From Paenibacillus_G sp049942825 (GTDB lineage: Bacteria > Bacillota > Bacilli > Paenibacillales > NBRC-103111), in assembly GCF_049942825.1 (NCBI RefSeq), contig NZ_CP187970.1, positions 4,712,001-4,776,000 of the forward strand: 64,000 bases of DNA. The letters run 5' to 3'. The translations under genes were made by a program, and so were the position numbers. Under the pieces are notes generated by a model. The model had not been told where the DNA came from. It was given only the letters and a program-made list of their open reading frames with translations, and ran no database searches. Below are positions 41,824 through 51,159 of the stretch, in pieces; positions within the stretch are counted from its first letter, which is position 1, and every line of letters begins with the position of its first letter.

Positions 41824-42630
41824 CTACCCTCCCACCGACTCGTATTTGCGGAGGCCCGTGCGCCACAGCCCCATGGACACCAGGGTCAGCACGAGGATCC
41901 AGAGCCCCTGCACCGAGATGCTCGCGAACAGGTCTCCTGGAGGAACCTTACCTAGCAGAAGCTGTGCAGGGAAGTAGACGATATACTTGAACGGCAGCAG
42001 GCTCAGCACCGCTTGCACCGAATCGCTGAACATATCGAGCGGGAACAGGCCCCCTCCCGCGATATTCGCGAGCAGGCTGAAGGCCAGATAGATACCCCAC
42101 ACCTCCTGGATCCAGAAGGCGGTCATGCTCAGCGAGAAGAAGATGAGAAAGTTGATGGCCACCGACAGGCTCAGCGCGGCCAGGCACACCAGAATCCGCA
42201 TGGGCTCCGGCTGAATATCGCCCCGCAGCGCGAAGACGACGCCGGCCGTCAGCACGGCAATGACGAGATAGTGCATTGCCTTCTCGCCGAGGAACGAGCA
42301 GAGGCGGAACAGGAAGTAGTGGATGGGCTGCACGACGAACTTGCTCAGCCTCCCGTCCTTGATGTCGCCCGCGATCTCATGCTCGAACCCGGCAGCGGCC
42401 AGCTTGCCGAACAGGGCGGCAAGAATCGAATAAGCGATGAGCTCGCCTCGGGTGTAGCCGAACACCGAAGACCGGTCCGCGCTTTGGAAGACCGCGAGCC
42501 ACAGGAACACCTGGACGGCGATCGGGAAGATGCTGCTGAGCAGGCTGAGGGTGAAGTTCGCCCTGTATTCCAGCGCATTCTGCAGCCCCATCACGAAGGT
42601 CTTGGCATATTTGCCCCCTGCTCCGCTCAT
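41824..42630 (-). CDS. ABC-2 type exporter permease
   Basis: 268-residue six-helix permease of the same family as its neighbour (ALEYRANFTLSLLSSIFPIAV, IAGDIKDGRLSKFVVQPIHY, LANIAGGGLFPLDMFSDSV). The DGRLSKFVVQP motif parallels TGSLDIMMTRP of the second permease, showing that the pair forms a heterodimer. ATG overlaps the stop of the ATPase gene (ATGA). Confidence 0.87.
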   Translation of the reverse strand: MSGAGGKYAKTFVMGLQNALEYRANFTLSLLSSIFPIAVQVFLWLAVFQSADRSSVFGYTRGELIAYSILAALFGKLAAAGFEHEIAGDIKDGRLSKFVVQPIHYFLFRLCSFLGEKAMHYLVIAVLTAGVVFALRGDIQPEPMRILVCLAALSLSVAINFLIFFSLSMTAFWIQEVWGIYLAFSLLANIAGGGLFPLDMFSDSVQAVLSLLPFKYIVYFPAQLLLGKVPPGDLFASISVQGLWILVLTLVSMGLWRTGLRKYESVGG

Positions 42631-43610
42631 GAGGCGGCCTCCTTGGCATACAGCAGGGCGATGCCCTCCTCGATCGAGATCTCCTCAACCGTAAAGTCCA
42701 GCACAGGCAGATGCTCCAGCACTTCCTTCGAGCGTTCCTTGAGGGCGCTCTTGTCGACCTCAAGCACTGCCTCCATCCCGCTGCACTCCCGCACACGGCC
42801 GAATCGCTCCAGCCGCCGGGGATCCACCGGCTCTCCCAGCTTGATCTTCATCAGCTTCTTCTGCCCGAGCTGGCGGTTGACTGCGGCCAGGCTGCCGTCA
42901 TAGACGATTCGTCCGCTGTTCACGATGATCGTGCGCTTGCAGAGGTCCTCGATATCATTCATATAGTGGCTCGTGAGGACGATGGTCGTGCGCTGCTGCT
43001 GGTTGTAATATTTGAGAAACTCGCGGATGCGGCGCTGGGACAGGATATCCAGACCGATGGTCGGTTCGTCCAGGAACAGCACCCGGGGCTGATGCAGCAG
43101 CGAAGCGATGAGCTCCAGCTTCATCCGCTCTCCGAGCGACAGGCGCCTCACCTGCACGCCCAGCAGCTCCTTCACGTCAAGCAGCTCGGCCAGCTCGTCT
43201 ACCGTGCGGCGGAACTGCCCCTCCTCTACCTCATAAATGTGCTTATTGAGATGAAGCGATTCATTGGCCGGCAGATCCCACCACAGCTGGCTTTTTTGGC
43301 CCATGACGATGGCGAACTGCTTCTTGAACGCCTTCCTCCGCTCCCACGGCACATGCCCAAGGATCGAAGCGCTGCCCGAGGTCGGGTACAGGATGCCCGT
43401 GAGCATCTTCAGGGTCGTCGTCTTGCCTGCCCCGTTCGGGCCGAGGAAGCCGACGATCTCGCCTTCCGGGATCTCGAAGGAGATGCCTTTGACCGCTTCC
43501 TTGGTCAGCATTTCTCTGCGGAACAGGTTGCGCAGGGAGCTGGCGAGCCCCACTTCTTTCTTATAATATTGAAAAGACTTCGCGAGTCCTTCGACGATGA
43601 TGCCTGACAT
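42627..43610 (-). CDS. ABC exporter ATP-binding subunit
   Basis: 327-residue ATPase: Walker A GFLGPNGAGKTTTLKML, Q-loop IVMGQKSQLWWD, signature LSLGERMKLELI, Walker B VLFLDEPTIGLD, H-loop VLTSHYMND. N-terminal YYKKEVGLASSLRNLF and the MGQKSQLWWDLPA segment mark the group that pairs with DUF990-type permeases. ATG 43610 lies 8 bases from GGGAG. Drives the two permeases encoded immediately downstream. Confidence 0.93.
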   Translation of the reverse strand: MSGIIVEGLAKSFQYYKKEVGLASSLRNLFRREMLTKEAVKGISFEIPEGEIVGFLGPNGAGKTTTLKMLTGILYPTSGSASILGHVPWERRKAFKKQFAIVMGQKSQLWWDLPANESLHLNKHIYEVEEGQFRRTVDELAELLDVKELLGVQVRRLSLGERMKLELIASLLHQPRVLFLDEPTIGLDILSQRRIREFLKYYNQQQRTTIVLTSHYMNDIEDLCKRTIIVNSGRIVYDGSLAAVNRQLGQKKLMKIKLGEPVDPRRLERFGRVRECSGMEAVLEVDKSALKERSKEVLEHLPVLDFTVEEISIEEGIALLYAKEAAS

Positions 43611-43625
43611 CTTCACCACTCCCAG

Positions 43626-44645
43626 TTAACCTCTGGCCGCGTGGATCGGGGGGATACCCGCTCCCGCCGCCGCACTTCGGTAGATCCGTTCCCCGGCCGC
43701 GATCCGGGCTGCGGTCGCCTCAAGATTCGCCGGCTCCCGCAGTCCCTCCACCACATCGCTGAAGTAGATCAGCTGGCCGGCGTAATAGCTCTGTTCCTCC
43801 CAGAACCGCTTCAATGTCTCTCCTGTGCTCCGCTCGGTAATTTTCAGTCCCATCCGGTAGCCCAGATTGGGCCGGAAGAAATCGTCTGCGGACACGGCGG
43901 CTTCTTCGAAGATCAGGGTGTGGCTCGCCTTGTACGGCTTTTCGAAGGAAATGACGGTCGAGGCCTTCAGCCCGCCGGGATAGCCCAGCTCCGCCTCGAA
44001 GGTCCAGTCGCAGCCGTTCGGTCCGGCGAAAGAGGAGCGCCCGGCGTACGATTCGGCATCCAGTCCGACGGCGGCCTGCAGGAACTGCAGCCAATAGCAG
44101 CCGAGGTCCTGGAAGGCCCCGCCGCCCAGCTCCGGAAAGCTGCGGTAGCTCGTCTCGAAGCCCGCCCGGGGCAGATACGAGATCCGCGTCCCGATCTCCA
44201 GAAGCCGGCCGTAGGACCCTCCGTCGATCAGATCCTTGACGGCTGCCTGCCACGGGTGGTGCTGCACCATCAGGCCTTCGAGCACGTGCACCCCATGCCG
44301 CTGCGCCGCTTCTTGTATCGCACGCACCTCGGCCGAGTGCAGGCACAGCGGCTTCTCGACCAGCACATGCTTGCCCGCTTCTGCCGCCTTGATCGTCCAC
44401 TCCGCGTGCAGGTGATTGCTCAGCAGGATATAGACCCAGTCGATTTCCCGGCAGGCCAGCAGCTCCTCGTAGCTGTCGAACACGAGCGGAATGCCGTATT
44501 CGTCCGCCACCCGCTGCGCCCTGCTCCGTGTACGGGAGGCGATCCCGAGCACACGAAGATGTCCGATGTCCCTGACCGGCTCAAGCAGCACCCGGGGCAG
44601 AATAGACGCCGCTCCGATCACGCCGATCTGTTGTCTTTTTCTCAT
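43626..44645 (-). CDS. Gfo/Idh/MocA-family oxidoreductase
   Basis: 339 residues. N-terminal NAD(P)-binding Rossmann fold (IGVIGAASILPRVLLEPV), the family marker HVLVEKPLCLHSAEV (EKP) and a C-terminal alpha/beta domain with GGGAFQDLGCYWLQFLQAA. In a cluster with CDP-sugar genes it is a likely keto/hydroxyl oxidoreductase acting on the CDP-4-keto-6-deoxyglucose derivative or the acceptor sugar (inference). ATG 44645 follows GGAGGG. Confidence 0.9.
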   Translation of the reverse strand: MRKRQQIGVIGAASILPRVLLEPVRDIGHLRVLGIASRTRSRAQRVADEYGIPLVFDSYEELLACREIDWVYILLSNHLHAEWTIKAAEAGKHVLVEKPLCLHSAEVRAIQEAAQRHGVHVLEGLMVQHHPWQAAVKDLIDGGSYGRLLEIGTRISYLPRAGFETSYRSFPELGGGAFQDLGCYWLQFLQAAVGLDAESYAGRSSFAGPNGCDWTFEAELGYPGGLKASTVISFEKPYKASHTLIFEEAAVSADDFFRPNLGYRMGLKITERSTGETLKRFWEEQSYYAGQLIYFSDVVEGLREPANLEATAARIAAGERIYRSAAAGAGIPPIHAARG

Positions 44646-44675
44646 CAGGCGGCCCTCCTCCTGAATCCGGCCATC

Positions 44676-45851
44676 TCAAATCCCATGCAGGTACAGCACG
44701 CTGCACTTCGAGCAGGCCGGGGTCAGGCCTTCCACATTGATGATCTCGCGGATGCGTTCGTAGTCCTGGGACTCCCAGATGTCCATCAGACTCCGCTCCT
44801 TGAGATTGCCCACGGTGAATTCGCTGAAGAACTTGCAGGCGGTCACATCCCCTGTCGGACCCACATCCACCCTGGTGGAGAGAGCAAGACAGGTCGTGGC
44901 GCACCGGGAGGTCATCGCTTCCCCGCGGATGAACTGCTGAATCTCGTCATAATCGAGCCCCGGCTGGTAGCGGACCCGGATATTCCATACCCGCTCATTG
45001 ATCCGCGTCAGCTCCCCGACCAGCTCATGGACCCGCTCCGCACTCATCTGGTACTTGAACGCATGCCAGGAGGCGATATGCTGCTCTTCCAGCTTCCGCA
45101 GCCAGCTGAATTTTTCGGCGAAGTAGCCGTCCATCTCGAGCGACGTTTCCTTGGAGATGTACCACGGGAAGCAGAGGATCACGAGATCGAGCTTCAGGCT
45201 CTCAAAATACTCCAGCAGCTCATAGAGCTTCGGGATCATGCTGTCGCTGATCATGGAGTGAACGGAGATTCTTCCCTTGTAGATTCCCTGCTCCCGCAGC
45301 TCCACGAGCCGTTCGATCTGCCTCATCGTCTTGTGGAAGGTGCCCTTGCCCCGGATGAAGTCATGCTCGGCTTCGAGCCCTTCCACAGCCACCAGCAGCT
45401 CCAGATGCGGGGAGATCTTCAGGATGCCGTCCATATACCGGTCCATAAGCAGGCCGTTCGTGCAGATCGTGGTCTCTCGTGGGTCATCGGCGAGCAGCTC
45501 GAGTATACGATCGAACTGCCGGTGGATCATCGGCTCCCCGCCCCAGAGATAGAGCCGAGACTTCGTCTCGTGGGTCTCGGCGAGAATCCGCTCGATCACC
45601 TCGATGTCGATGTCCTTGTTCTGTTCTTCCTTGTCCATATTCTGGTGATAACCGTCCTCGTTCCACTGGAAGCAGTGGGCGCAGCGCAGGTTGCACCGGT
45701 TCGTCAGCTTGATGCCGATCGATTCGGGGACCGGGGTCTTGTACAGCGGGTTCCTGGTTCTCTCGCGAAAAGGCACCGCCATCTTCTTCATCGTGCGCTT
45801 CATGAGCTCGAAGGACTCCTTATCGAGCGTCACACTGCTGTTCGGCTGCAT
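44676..45851 (-). CDS. Radical SAM/SPASM enzyme
   Basis: 391 residues. The CX3CX2C cluster motif is LTNRCNLRCAHCFQW (Cys53, Cys57, Cys60); then LYLWGGEPMIH (GGEP-like SAM-binding) and a C-terminal SPASM region with cysteines in RCATTCLALSTRVDVGPTGD, TACKFF and ACSKCSVLYLHG, likely holding auxiliary [4Fe-4S] clusters. SPASM enzymes modify peptides or sugars (epimerisation, dehydrogenation, C-C or thioether bonds). No small precursor peptide gene was found nearby, so a sugar or ACP-bound substrate is more likely. ATG 45851 is preceded by GAGGTGAG. Confidence 0.9.
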   Translation of the reverse strand: MQPNSSVTLDKESFELMKRTMKKMAVPFRERTRNPLYKTPVPESIGIKLTNRCNLRCAHCFQWNEDGYHQNMDKEEQNKDIDIEVIERILAETHETKSRLYLWGGEPMIHRQFDRILELLADDPRETTICTNGLLMDRYMDGILKISPHLELLVAVEGLEAEHDFIRGKGTFHKTMRQIERLVELREQGIYKGRISVHSMISDSMIPKLYELLEYFESLKLDLVILCFPWYISKETSLEMDGYFAEKFSWLRKLEEQHIASWHAFKYQMSAERVHELVGELTRINERVWNIRVRYQPGLDYDEIQQFIRGEAMTSRCATTCLALSTRVDVGPTGDVTACKFFSEFTVGNLKERSLMDIWESQDYERIREIINVEGLTPACSKCSVLYLHGI

Positions 45852-45857
45852 AGCCGC

Positions 45858-46988
45858 TCACCTCACCTCAATTGGGATATCGTGCTTATCGCTGGTATCG
45901 TTCATGCACAGCTGGTCGACATAGCTGCGGATCGTGCCTGCCCGGGCCAGCAGCGTTACATGCAGCCTCTCCAGCAGGGAGAGACTGAAATCCGCTTCTT
46001 TCCATGCTTCATATGAAATGCCGAATCCGTTCGCAATCCACAGCTCGGCATTCTTCGCCTCGTGCGGTCCGAAAGGATCCAGGAAAACGACGGGTGTCGC
46101 CGAGGCTAGAGAATCGATGAGCGTCGCTCCGCCGGGCTTCGAGACAATCGCCTTGGACCCGCGGACCCGTTCATACAGTCCGTGCCGGCGGCCGGGTGAG
46201 GTGAAGACGGGCCGCTCCCCGGGCCGGACTTCGCCGAATCTCGGAAACGTATGCCGGGGAGGCTCCCCTTCCGTCCGCCACGCCTCCCAGCCCGGATCAT
46301 TCATCCAGAAGCGGTGTCTGCCATGCGGCTGCGCTTCCTCCATAGCCCCCGCGATGATATCGAGCGCGAAGCCCTTTCCTTCCAGTTCCGTCCGTTTCTC
46401 GAGGTAGGTGCCCATGCCCCATCCGCCGCCGTGGAGTACCAGGCGGTCCTCTCTCTCCGCATAAGGAACCGGAGGCTCCCCGGTCACGGGGAGGCGGAGG
46501 AGAACCTCTCGGGATGCCGCATCATACATGCTGACCTCCCTATAGCGGGAAGCGTAATCGGGGATGTACTTGCGTACGCTTTTCCACGACGGGGATACTC
46601 CCGCGTCCACGTAGAGCAGCTCCGCCTCGACCGGCTTCTCCCCCATCCGCTCACGGTATCGGTCGAGGAGATAGATCCAGTGGCCGGAGAGCACGACGAA
46701 CCGTCTGCGGTCCTCCTTCTCCCACCGGGAGAACAGGGCCTCCGCCGCCTCCCAATCGATGGAGGGCCTCACATCCGCGGGCAGCCGCTGGGCTACCAGC
46801 GCCACCGCGAAGTTCGCATGATACTCCCTGCGGCTCTCGGCAATCTTCTCCTGCTTCTCCCTCTTCAAGTAACTTTCGAACACCACCGCTTCCGCGGCAT
46901 GTCCGCGTGCTTCCAGCTGCCGGCACAAGAGCAGCGACGGGATATAAAATCCGAGCCCGAAGCCTGAGCCGAGAATGGTCCACTGCAT
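45858..46988 (-). CDS. GT-B glycosyltransferase, MurG/UGT-like
   Basis: 376 residues with a GT-B organisation: N-terminal FGLGFYIPSLLLCRQLEARGH and a C-terminal nucleotide-sugar-binding segment AIVSKPGGATLIDSLASATPVVFLDPFGPHE, in part (SKPGGATLIDSLASA), which mirrors the GGxxTxxE-type loop of MurG and family 1/28 transferases. It probably joins the modified sugar to its acceptor. ATG 46988 follows GGGGGGA; 12 bases after the ATP-grasp gene. Confidence 0.75.
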   Translation of the reverse strand: MQWTILGSGFGLGFYIPSLLLCRQLEARGHAAEAVVFESYLKREKQEKIAESRREYHANFAVALVAQRLPADVRPSIDWEAAEALFSRWEKEDRRRFVVLSGHWIYLLDRYRERMGEKPVEAELLYVDAGVSPSWKSVRKYIPDYASRYREVSMYDAASREVLLRLPVTGEPPVPYAEREDRLVLHGGGWGMGTYLEKRTELEGKGFALDIIAGAMEEAQPHGRHRFWMNDPGWEAWRTEGEPPRHTFPRFGEVRPGERPVFTSPGRRHGLYERVRGSKAIVSKPGGATLIDSLASATPVVFLDPFGPHEAKNAELWIANGFGISYEAWKEADFSLSLLERLHVTLLARAGTIRSYVDQLCMNDTSDKHDIPIEVR

Positions 46989-47000
46989 AGACGTCCCCCC

Positions 47001-48344
47001 TTACCGAGTGAATTCGAGCGACTGCGTTTCGAGCAGCCGGAACAGCCGCTCCGTAAAGCCGCGGCCGTGCTCCCTGTCCCGCCCGGCTGAGCAGATGTAC
47101 AGCCGTCCCTTGAACGGGTGGTCCGCAGAACGGTTCACCGTCAGCGTATTCGCCGTCAGCGGAAGCACGCCTCCATCCCGGCCGGGACGGTACAGCACCC
47201 CTTCCCGGTCTAGCGCCGCCAGCAGGTCTTCGAAGGCCAGCCCCGGCGGCAGGGAAGGCAGCGTACAGGAGCGCAGGTTGCCCTGCAGGCCGGCCTCCTG
47301 CAGGAACCGGTCCAGTCCATGCTTGATGAGGCTCATCGACTTGCGCGCATTGATCTCGACAAGCGGCGCCAGCTCCCCGTCCACCAGACCCATCGAGTCG
47401 ATGCAGACGTGGCCGAAATAGCCGTCCCGGTGCAGCTCCCGGCCGATCGATTCCATCAGCCCGAAATATCCCTGCTCTTCGAGCTCCTGCAGGAAGTGCG
47501 GCTCCGGCGTATAGGACTCCTCGTAAGCGAATTCGCTGTTCGCCAGCCGCTGGACGGACAGGATCCGGACCGAACCATCCTCGCCCACATGAAACTGGCA
47601 CGAGAAATCGTACGCCTTCGGCAGCAGCGTCTCCAGCACGTACTCGGTGCGCCTCCCTTTCTTCTCCTGCCCGGCCGTATGGGCGGTGATGCGATCCAGC
47701 ACCCCTTCCGAGTCGATGAGCAGGTTGCCCTGTCCGGACACCCCGAAATTGTCCTTGATGAGGAAGGGGCCTTCCGCGAGCAGAGCGCGGCCGGCGGCCG
47801 CAAGCTCCCCGGAGCTGCGGACCGTGACCGCCGGGTTCCGGAGGCCCAGCCGCTCTCTCATCTCCGCCGAATACATCTTCGTATTCACGCGGGTGATGGT
47901 CTCCATCGGCGGCATAGGGCAACTCAGACCGAGGGCTCGTGCCGCCTCCTCCGTACCGGGAATGACTGCGAAGGGCTCCAGGATGCCTTCGCCCGGCATG
48001 CACTCGGCGAGGGTGCTGCGTCCGGTTCCGGCCAGAAGCTCCGGTACGCTTAAGTGAGGGTTCGCCCCGCTTTCGTCCAAGGGAAGCCGGTTATGGCGGA
48101 AGGCGAAGCCGAGCTCGGCCAAATACTGCAGGTGGGCCGCATTCATCGGACTGCGCGTGAGCAGCGTGTCCCCCTCCCGGCAGAAGGCGAAGAGCAGCTC
48201 ATCCATCGCCGAGACCATCCGCCAGCCGGCGGGGTCCGGGAGTCCCGGCAGCTTGACCAGTCCGTCCGGCCGCCAGAACTGCTCGGCCTCGAAGGAACCG
48301 CAGTGAACGCGGGGCAGGTCTGTTGCTCTCTCCGGCCGCATCAT
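47001..48344 (-). CDS. ATP-grasp ligase (first of two)
   Basis: 447 residues, distantly related to the second ATP-grasp of the operon. Core: ETITRVNTKMYSAEMRERLG, GPFLIKDNFGVSGQGNLLID (ATP lysine and Gly loop), DFSCQFHVGEDGSVRILSV, FGHVCIDSMGLVDGELAPLVE and EINARKS (metal ligands Glu and Asn). Its ATG shares one base with the stop of the upstream ACP gene (TAATG), so that ACP is the likely partner. Predicted to activate an amino acid as acyl phosphate and load or extend it on the carrier. Confidence 0.82.
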   Translation of the reverse strand: MMRPERATDLPRVHCGSFEAEQFWRPDGLVKLPGLPDPAGWRMVSAMDELLFAFCREGDTLLTRSPMNAAHLQYLAELGFAFRHNRLPLDESGANPHLSVPELLAGTGRSTLAECMPGEGILEPFAVIPGTEEAARALGLSCPMPPMETITRVNTKMYSAEMRERLGLRNPAVTVRSSGELAAAGRALLAEGPFLIKDNFGVSGQGNLLIDSEGVLDRITAHTAGQEKKGRRTEYVLETLLPKAYDFSCQFHVGEDGSVRILSVQRLANSEFAYEESYTPEPHFLQELEEQGYFGLMESIGRELHRDGYFGHVCIDSMGLVDGELAPLVEINARKSMSLIKHGLDRFLQEAGLQGNLRSCTLPSLPPGLAFEDLLAALDREGVLYRPGRDGGVLPLTANTLTVNRSADHPFKGRLYICSAGRDREHGRGFTERLFRLLETQSLEFTR

Positions 48345-48604
48345 TATCTCCCGCTCTCGGCCGTCTCGGGGAGATGCTGCCGGATGTACCCGCAGAAGGA
48401 GGCAATCGAATCCAAGTGAGACAGGTCGAACGTGTCAAAGTCGATTTCCACCCCGAATTCGTCCTCCACCCTCAGTATAAAATGGGTGATGAGCAGCGAC
48501 TCCATGCCCGAATCCTTCAGAATGCTTGATTCCGGCGTCAGCCGTTCCGCAAGCGCGGGGTCTTTTTTCAGCTCGCCGATCAGTTCAATAATGCGTTGTT
48601 CCAT
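48344..48604 (-). CDS. Acyl carrier protein (first of two)
   Basis: 86-residue ACP: KDSGMESLLITHFILRVEDE with Ser36 as phosphopantetheine site (DSL reads ESL), then FGVEIDFDTFDLSHLDSI, a classical helix II/III region. ATG 48604 is 8 bases from AAGGAG; the ATG at 48610 is too close. Follows the hydrolase gene by 2 bases and overlaps the ATP-grasp gene. Only weakly similar to the second ACP, which suggests a separate role rather than a recent duplication. Confidence 0.88.
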   Translation of the reverse strand: MEQRIIELIGELKKDPALAERLTPESSILKDSGMESLLITHFILRVEDEFGVEIDFDTFDLSHLDSIASFCGYIRQHLPETAESGR

Positions 48605-48606
48605 GA

Positions 48607-51159
48607 TCATCGCTCCTTGTTTTCGTGATTCATATTCATGGCTTGCAGTCTTCCGCCCGAGTAGAGGATCACCTCCTTGCTGAGGTAAGGATGGGGCCCG
48701 CTGCCGTATCCGGGAAGCAGCAGCTTGCGGGTGAACAGATGCTTGTGGAACAACTCGGGGGAGGAGGCGTACGCGATCAGCGCCTGCTTGGCCGGGTTGA
48801 ACGGGTTCGGCTGAATGAACAGCACGCAGTATGGTCCCGGGTAATAGCGCCCGCCGATGCCAATCCCCTCGTCCCCAAGCTCGGCCCGCAGTCCGTCCGG
48901 AATTTCCGCCCGCAGCCAATCCAGCCCAGCGCTGCCGCAGCCGGCCCAGATCCAGCTGCGCTGTGATAGCCGTTCCCTTGGGAATCCCGGTCCCAAGGTC
49001 ATCTGCGGATAATTGACGTACACCACCGGATCCCAGGTCGCCGTCCGGGGACGCGCCAGTACGTCCAATGTGCTGCGGACAGCCCCTTCCTCCTCTTCGA
49101 ATCCCCATTCGCCGGGGACCAGCACATCCACTCCTGTGGTGTAGATCCCGAGAATCCCCATCCCATGCGTGGGGAGATCCGCCTGGAGGATGTCCGCCGC
49201 GCTGACCTGCCGCCATGCCCCATCCGCCCCCTTCCTGAACTGCAGCTCGCCTTCGGACCCCGGTGACACGCGAATCAGCTGTTCGTCAACGGCAGCCTGC
49301 ACCGGCCTGCCGTCGGCCGGTAACAGGTGCAGCTTGAAGCCGCCGGCACCTTCCGTACGGATCACGTACGTCCCCAGGGCGTTGCGCTCCCCGGTGAGCT
49401 CCGCCGCCGCATCCGACTCATAGGAGGTCACCTCGAGCCAGAAGCTGCGCCGGTGTCTTCCGATGGCGGTACGGTAGCGGACTGCCGGCGGGTCCTCCCG
49501 CTTCCGGTGCTGAAGAAGCCAGTTCAGAGTGTACGGAAGGAAGTGAAAGCCCTTCGTGTCCCAGTGATTCGAGCCGGTCTCGAGCACACCGGAATGTTGC
49601 GCAGGCAGTGCGGCGGCTGGAAGGCTGTACGCTTCTTCCATCAGGTAATCCTCATCCCCGCACAGGTTGAGAATGGGCAGATGCTGCAGGTTCACCAGGT
49701 TCGTCTGGTAAGGGACGCCTGCAGTAACGGAAATCGCAGCGAACCGGTCGGGGTACGCCTCAGCCAGCGCCCAGGCGGTAGAGGCCCCGTTGGAATAGCC
49801 GGTCAGAGTGATGCTCCCGGGATCAATCCGGTAGCGGCTGCAGAGGTAGGCAAGGCCCTCCAGGAAAGCCGCCTCGCCGATACAGCCGCCCATCGTGACG
49901 CCCCGGCACGAGAACGTGACCAGAACGGCACCGGTCTCCTCTCCGCTGAGGAAATAGTCCCGGAAGTCGGGGAGGGACAACTCCTCGTGCCCCACCGGCA
50001 GAAGAACGATCAGAGGGAAGGAAGCCCCCTCCGAATACCCGGGCGGAAGCAGCAGCGTGCAGCGGACGAGAGCCCCGTCGAGCTCGGAGACGAAATAATC
50101 GTCCATTAGCCTGCGGGTGTACACAGCCTCGCGGATGGGGCACCCTTCCTTCACCGCCGCCAGGCAGGCCGGCAGATAATCCGCATACTCCCAGGCGATG
50201 CGGGGCTTCTCGTCTTTGAGCGCCCCGCGTTCCTCCTGCCGGATCCCGTCCAGCTCCAGCAGGATTCCCTCGATAGCGGCCCGGTCGTCCTCCGGGATCT
50301 CCCGCTCCGTCTGAAGCTGCTCCCATTCGCGTCTCGCCGGTACAATCAGGGCATCCAGGGAATGGACGATCAAGGGCGCGTTTAAGGTGTGTATCTGGCC
50401 CCGGGTATCCGCGAACCGGATCTCGAAGCGCAGCAGAGAGCGCGTCAGGGGACGAAGTCCCTCCAGATCGATGGTGATTTCCCGGTGAAAGGGCAGCTCC
50501 AAGGAAGCGATCACCTGTCCTTGGTCATTGCGTACGCTCACCGCCGCCGGTTGTCCGTCATCTACCTCCGTACGGTCCGCCGCCAGCAGGCATACCGTAT
50601 GCTCCGGCCCCTCGGCCAGCGTCCTGAAATCGTGAATCAACGCTGCCCGCCTGCGGACATACCGGTTCAAGTATTCCTCGTACAGCGGATGAGGGTTCCG
50701 GGCCGCTTCCTCCTCCGGATCGCTGATCCGCAGCGAGCGGTCTGCCCGCAGCTCAGTGAACTCGATCAACAGTTCATGCATACCTGCTTGCATAGGTATC
50801 AGGCAGGGTCCGGAGTCACAATAGACGAGCTCGCCGTCGACCCAGATCCGCCCTTTGATCTCGAAGGTCCGCAGCAGCAGATTTCTCTGGCGGTCACAGT
50901 ACAGCTTGGCGGCAAGGAATAACGATTCTCCCCCGTCCAAGCGGTAATCGGTCAGATCGAGCTCCCGGCTCCGCGGATCGACGCGTTCGAGCTCCCGGCA
51001 GGGAAGCACCCGCCCGCCGGGTCCCGTCAGACTCATGGCATCCGGTCTCTCTTCCTCTAATGGCCAGCTCCACCAAGCGGGAGCCTCCAGATTTGCCCTG
51101 CCAGCGGACATGGGCCCATTCCTGACGGGTCCGATAGCATACGCCTTTGTTAGGCGCAT
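48607..51159 (-). CDS. Large alpha/beta hydrolase (esterase/peptidase-like)
   Basis: About 850 residues without signal peptide. The N-terminal ~350 residues are beta-rich and of unknown type (LRTFEIKGRIWVDGELVY). A central alpha/beta hydrolase domain has the oxyanion segment FPLIVLLPVG, nucleophile Ser in ITLTGYSNGASTAWALAEAY, acid in LCGDEDYLME and His in GSNHWDTKG. A further ~300-residue beta-rich C-terminal part follows. First gene of the 14-gene operon. GTG 51201 or ATG 51159 (with AGGAG at 5 bases) could be the start; the latter is used. Possible thioesterase, deacylase or product-hydrolysing role. Confidence 0.78.
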   Translation of the reverse strand: MRLTKAYAIGPVRNGPMSAGRANLEAPAWWSWPLEEERPDAMSLTGPGGRVLPCRELERVDPRSRELDLTDYRLDGGESLFLAAKLYCDRQRNLLLRTFEIKGRIWVDGELVYCDSGPCLIPMQAGMHELLIEFTELRADRSLRISDPEEEAARNPHPLYEEYLNRYVRRRAALIHDFRTLAEGPEHTVCLLAADRTEVDDGQPAAVSVRNDQGQVIASLELPFHREITIDLEGLRPLTRSLLRFEIRFADTRGQIHTLNAPLIVHSLDALIVPARREWEQLQTEREIPEDDRAAIEGILLELDGIRQEERGALKDEKPRIAWEYADYLPACLAAVKEGCPIREAVYTRRLMDDYFVSELDGALVRCTLLLPPGYSEGASFPLIVLLPVGHEELSLPDFRDYFLSGEETGAVLVTFSCRGVTMGGCIGEAAFLEGLAYLCSRYRIDPGSITLTGYSNGASTAWALAEAYPDRFAAISVTAGVPYQTNLVNLQHLPILNLCGDEDYLMEEAYSLPAAALPAQHSGVLETGSNHWDTKGFHFLPYTLNWLLQHRKREDPPAVRYRTAIGRHRRSFWLEVTSYESDAAAELTGERNALGTYVIRTEGAGGFKLHLLPADGRPVQAAVDEQLIRVSPGSEGELQFRKGADGAWRQVSAADILQADLPTHGMGILGIYTTGVDVLVPGEWGFEEEEGAVRSTLDVLARPRTATWDPVVYVNYPQMTLGPGFPRERLSQRSWIWAGCGSAGLDWLRAEIPDGLRAELGDEGIGIGGRYYPGPYCVLFIQPNPFNPAKQALIAYASSPELFHKHLFTRKLLLPGYGSGPHPYLSKEVILYSGGRLQAMNMNHENKER

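Noticed and set aside
43641..46016. A 791-residue plus-strand open frame
   Set aside because: Antisense of the oxidoreductase and radical SAM genes, which have full catalytic motifs, start signals and operon continuity.
46651..48003. A 450-residue minus-strand frame
   Set aside because: Out-of-frame shadow of the ATP-grasp and GT-B genes; Gly/Arg/Ala-rich with no motif.
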